Source: Mucilaginibacter sp.
Lineage (GTDB): Bacteria > Bacteroidota > Bacteroidia > Sphingobacteriales > Sphingobacteriaceae
NCBI RefSeq assembly: GCF_028288225.1
Contig: NZ_JAQBOC010000088.1
Coordinates: 62,001-126,000 of the forward strand
Length of the DNA stretch: 64,000 nt
Direction of reading: 5' to 3'
Shown here: piece by piece, positions 62,606 to 64,000 of the stretch
How positions within the stretch are numbered: the first letter of the stretch is position 1
How the letters are laid out: every line of letters begins with the position of its first letter
Notes under the pieces: generated by a model
What the model was told of the DNA's origin: nothing
Database searches by the model: none
What the model saw: the letters and a program-made list of their open reading frames with translations, nothing else
Made by a program: the position numbers and the translations under genes

Positions 62606-63286
62606 ATGAAGAAACTACTAATATTTTCAATACTAACCTTACTAAGCGTAAGCTATTCTTTTGCACAAAAAGATGCTGATGCAAAAGCTATTTTAAGCAA
62701 AGTAAGTGCTAAATACAGGATGTACGATGCGGTTAAAACCGACTTTGTGTTTACGCTTGATAACCAGCAGGCGGGCGTTAAAGAAACGCAAAGCGGCACC
62801 CTTGTTGCAAGGTCGAAAAGCAATAAGTTTAAGGTCACTTTATACAGCCCGCAGGCAGCCGGCAAACCGGATGTAGCACAAGAGATCATAAGCGATGGCA
62901 AAACACAGTGGACCTATCTTAAAAAGGATAACGAGGTGCAGGTAAGCAATGTTGATAACAGTGGTGAAGGCGTTAACCCTGCCAAAATATTTACCATTTA
63001 TGAGCATGGTTATAAATACCTGTACACCGGGGAAAAGAAGATAAGCGGTAATATATACCAGGAGATAGACCTTACCCCTGAAGATGACAAAAAATCGTTT
63101 TTTAAAGTGAGGCTGGAAATTGATAAGGCAAAAAAGCAGATCTACAGCGCGCAGATATTTGATAAAAATGGTAATAAGTATACTTATACTTTAAAAAGCT
63201 TTGTGCCTAATGTAACCGTTGCTGATAACATATTTACTTTTGATGCCAAAGCACATAAAGGTGTTGAGGTGGTGGATTTGAGATAG
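62606..63286 (+). CDS. lolA: Outer-membrane lipoprotein carrier LolA
   Basis: A 226-residue periplasmic protein with a signal peptide (about 1-20, YSFAQ). It has the LolA fold: KAILSKVSAKYRMYDAVKTDFVFTL, GTLVARSKSNKFKV, EIISDGKTQWTYLKKDNEVQV, then IFTIYEHGYKYLYTG and a C-terminal LDEF-like FTFDAKAHKGVEVVDLR. LolA carries lipoproteins across the periplasm to the outer membrane, which this organism needs for its many Sus lipoproteins. It lies 137 bp after ftsK. Confidence 0.9.
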   Translation: MKKLLIFSILTLLSVSYSFAQKDADAKAILSKVSAKYRMYDAVKTDFVFTLDNQQAGVKETQSGTLVARSKSNKFKVTLYSPQAAGKPDVAQEIISDGKTQWTYLKKDNEVQVSNVDNSGEGVNPAKIFTIYEHGYKYLYTGEKKISGNIYQEIDLTPEDDKKSFFKVRLEIDKAKKQIYSAQIFDKNGNKYTYTLKSFVPNVTVADNIFTFDAKAHKGVEVVDLR

Positions 63287-63407
63287 TGATTAGAGGTTAG
63301 TGGTTATTAGAGATTAGTGACCAGAGGTTAGAGATTAGTTTTGGGAGTAGAGGTCAGCGGTAGCGATTTGAGGTCAGAGTTTAGTAGCGACCGGGGTGCT
63401 TACCTGG
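63287..63407. repeat. Degenerate TTAGAGATTAGTG-type repeats
   Basis: The gap consists of imperfect units such as TTAGAGGTTAG, TTAGAGATTAG and GAGGTCAG. No gene. Similar wording begins after the ABM gene (58314-58350), suggesting the same kind of decayed intergenic repeat. Confidence 0.5.
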
Positions 63408-63842
63408 CTAAAAGGCAATTTCCTCAATAATTTGCGGATGGTTAAAATTGCTGTATCGCAGCCACCGGGGTGTTACTTTTATATGAACAAGGCCGGGCAT
63501 AGTTTCCACCCGCTCCCGCCCGTCAGGATATGCTTTGAAGTAGATCTCTTTAAGACTTTCGGACTCTTCGTCGTCTCCTAAAACTGTAGCTTTACCTTCG
63601 TATTGAACCGTGATTTCATTTTCCCAGCCTATTACCAGCGCAACCTGTGGGTTTTGTAAAATATTGTGATACTTGCGCGAGGTTTTAACAGTATCAAATA
63701 TAATTTCCAGATCTTCTGAAACAGCAATGCCTACAAGGGCTGCCTCCGGGGTGTTATCTTTATTAGCAGTAGAAATAACCCCTAATAAGTGTTGTTTGAG
63801 AAACTGGCAAACCAATGCTTGTAATCTCGGGTTAGAAGACAT
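63408..63842 (-). CDS. Pyridoxamine 5'-phosphate oxidase-like flavin-binding-fold protein
   Basis: A 144-residue split-barrel protein: FLKQHLLGVISTANKDNTPEAALVG (residues about 14-38), a central strand IIFDTVKTSRKYHNILQNPQVALVIGW, and GLVHIKVTPRWLRYSNF at the C-terminus. The family binds FMN, F420 or heme; PdxH itself is about 215 residues, so this is a smaller homologue of unknown substrate. The ATG at 63842 is preceded by a 49-bp gap to the next minus-strand gene. Confidence 0.8.
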   Translation of the reverse strand: MSSNPRLQALVCQFLKQHLLGVISTANKDNTPEAALVGIAVSEDLEIIFDTVKTSRKYHNILQNPQVALVIGWENEITVQYEGKATVLGDDEESESLKEIYFKAYPDGRERVETMPGLVHIKVTPRWLRYSNFNHPQIIEEIAF

Positions 63843-63891
63843 ATCTATTTGAATTTATGTATACAAAGCAGTTTGAATGCAAAACGCATAA

Positions 63892-64000
63892 TTATTCTGT
63901 TTTGTTTGTTTTTTCGTTTTGAAACTCTTCCAGGTAATCAAAGTATAACTCTAACGCTTTCTCCTCATTATCATTAGCTTTATCAAGAAAAGGTGTTGCC
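63892..64000 (-). CDS. C-terminal end of an unidentified protein (partial)
   Basis: The last 35 codons of a minus-strand gene that begins beyond the right edge; stop codon TAA at 63894-63892. The visible tail is acidic and helical (KANDNEEKALELYFDYLEEF, then a Lys/Asn/Glu-rich end). Too short to assign. Confidence 0.6.
   Translation of the reverse strand, partial: ATPFLDKANDNEEKALELYFDYLEEFQNEKTNKTE

Noticed and set aside
1..64000. Mobile element, prophage, CRISPR or toxin-antitoxin system
   Set aside because: No transposase, integrase, phage structural gene, cas gene or spacer array was seen; the only regular array is the 7-bp repeat.

Overview
The window looks like a chromosome segment of a member of the Bacteroidota, most likely a Sphingobacteriaceae relative such as Mucilaginibacter or Pedobacter. 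This is inferred from two SusC/SusD pairs, a one-protein hybrid two-component regulator, lipoprotein signal peptides ending in SCKKD-like boxes, promoters of the TAnnTTTG type and araBDA under a NUDIX-type regulator. No rRNA, tRNA, CRISPR array, insertion sequence or prophage was seen.

Region 1 (1-15736) is an alpha-mannan utilisation locus. A minus-strand operon encodes a mannose-6-phosphate isomerase with an extra N-terminal domain, an MFS sugar permease, SusC, SusD, a SusE-like lipoprotein and three GH76 endo-mannanases flanking a GH92 alpha-mannosidase. The last GH76 gene runs off the left edge. A divergent GntR/HutC-type regulator sits at the head, and matching 12-bp palindromes lie at the operon promoter and before the last GH76 gene.

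Region 2 (15748-39324) is a second glycan locus on the minus strand: SusC, SusD, a large FG-GAP/UnbV lipoprotein and a vanadium-haloperoxidase-like lipoprotein, then LacZ-type GH2, an esterase and two more GH2 enzymes. A hybrid sensor/AraC regulator lies upstream. The polysaccharide cannot be named; GH2 plus an esterase suggests an acylated galactoside or uronide-bearing glycan.

Region 3 (39558-48877) holds a GntP permease with glycerate kinase, a secreted parallel beta-helix protein, and araR(NUDIX)-araB-araD-araA ending at a strong terminator. These genes carry arabinose to xylulose 5-phosphate.

Region 4 (48931-64000) is mostly housekeeping: a small lipoprotein, an EamA/DoxX pair divergent from a MocR regulator, and an alpha/beta hydrolase / membrane-anchored Mur ligase / Ddl-like ATP-grasp / class IV aminotransferase operon. 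After these come an ABM monooxygenase, a heptanucleotide repeat, an ankyrin protein, ftsK, lolA and a flavin-binding-fold protein. The Mur ligase/Ddl-like operon is the most likely place for an under-described pathway. In both glycan loci a perfect stem-loop follows the SusCD(E) cassette and separates the transport genes from the enzyme genes.
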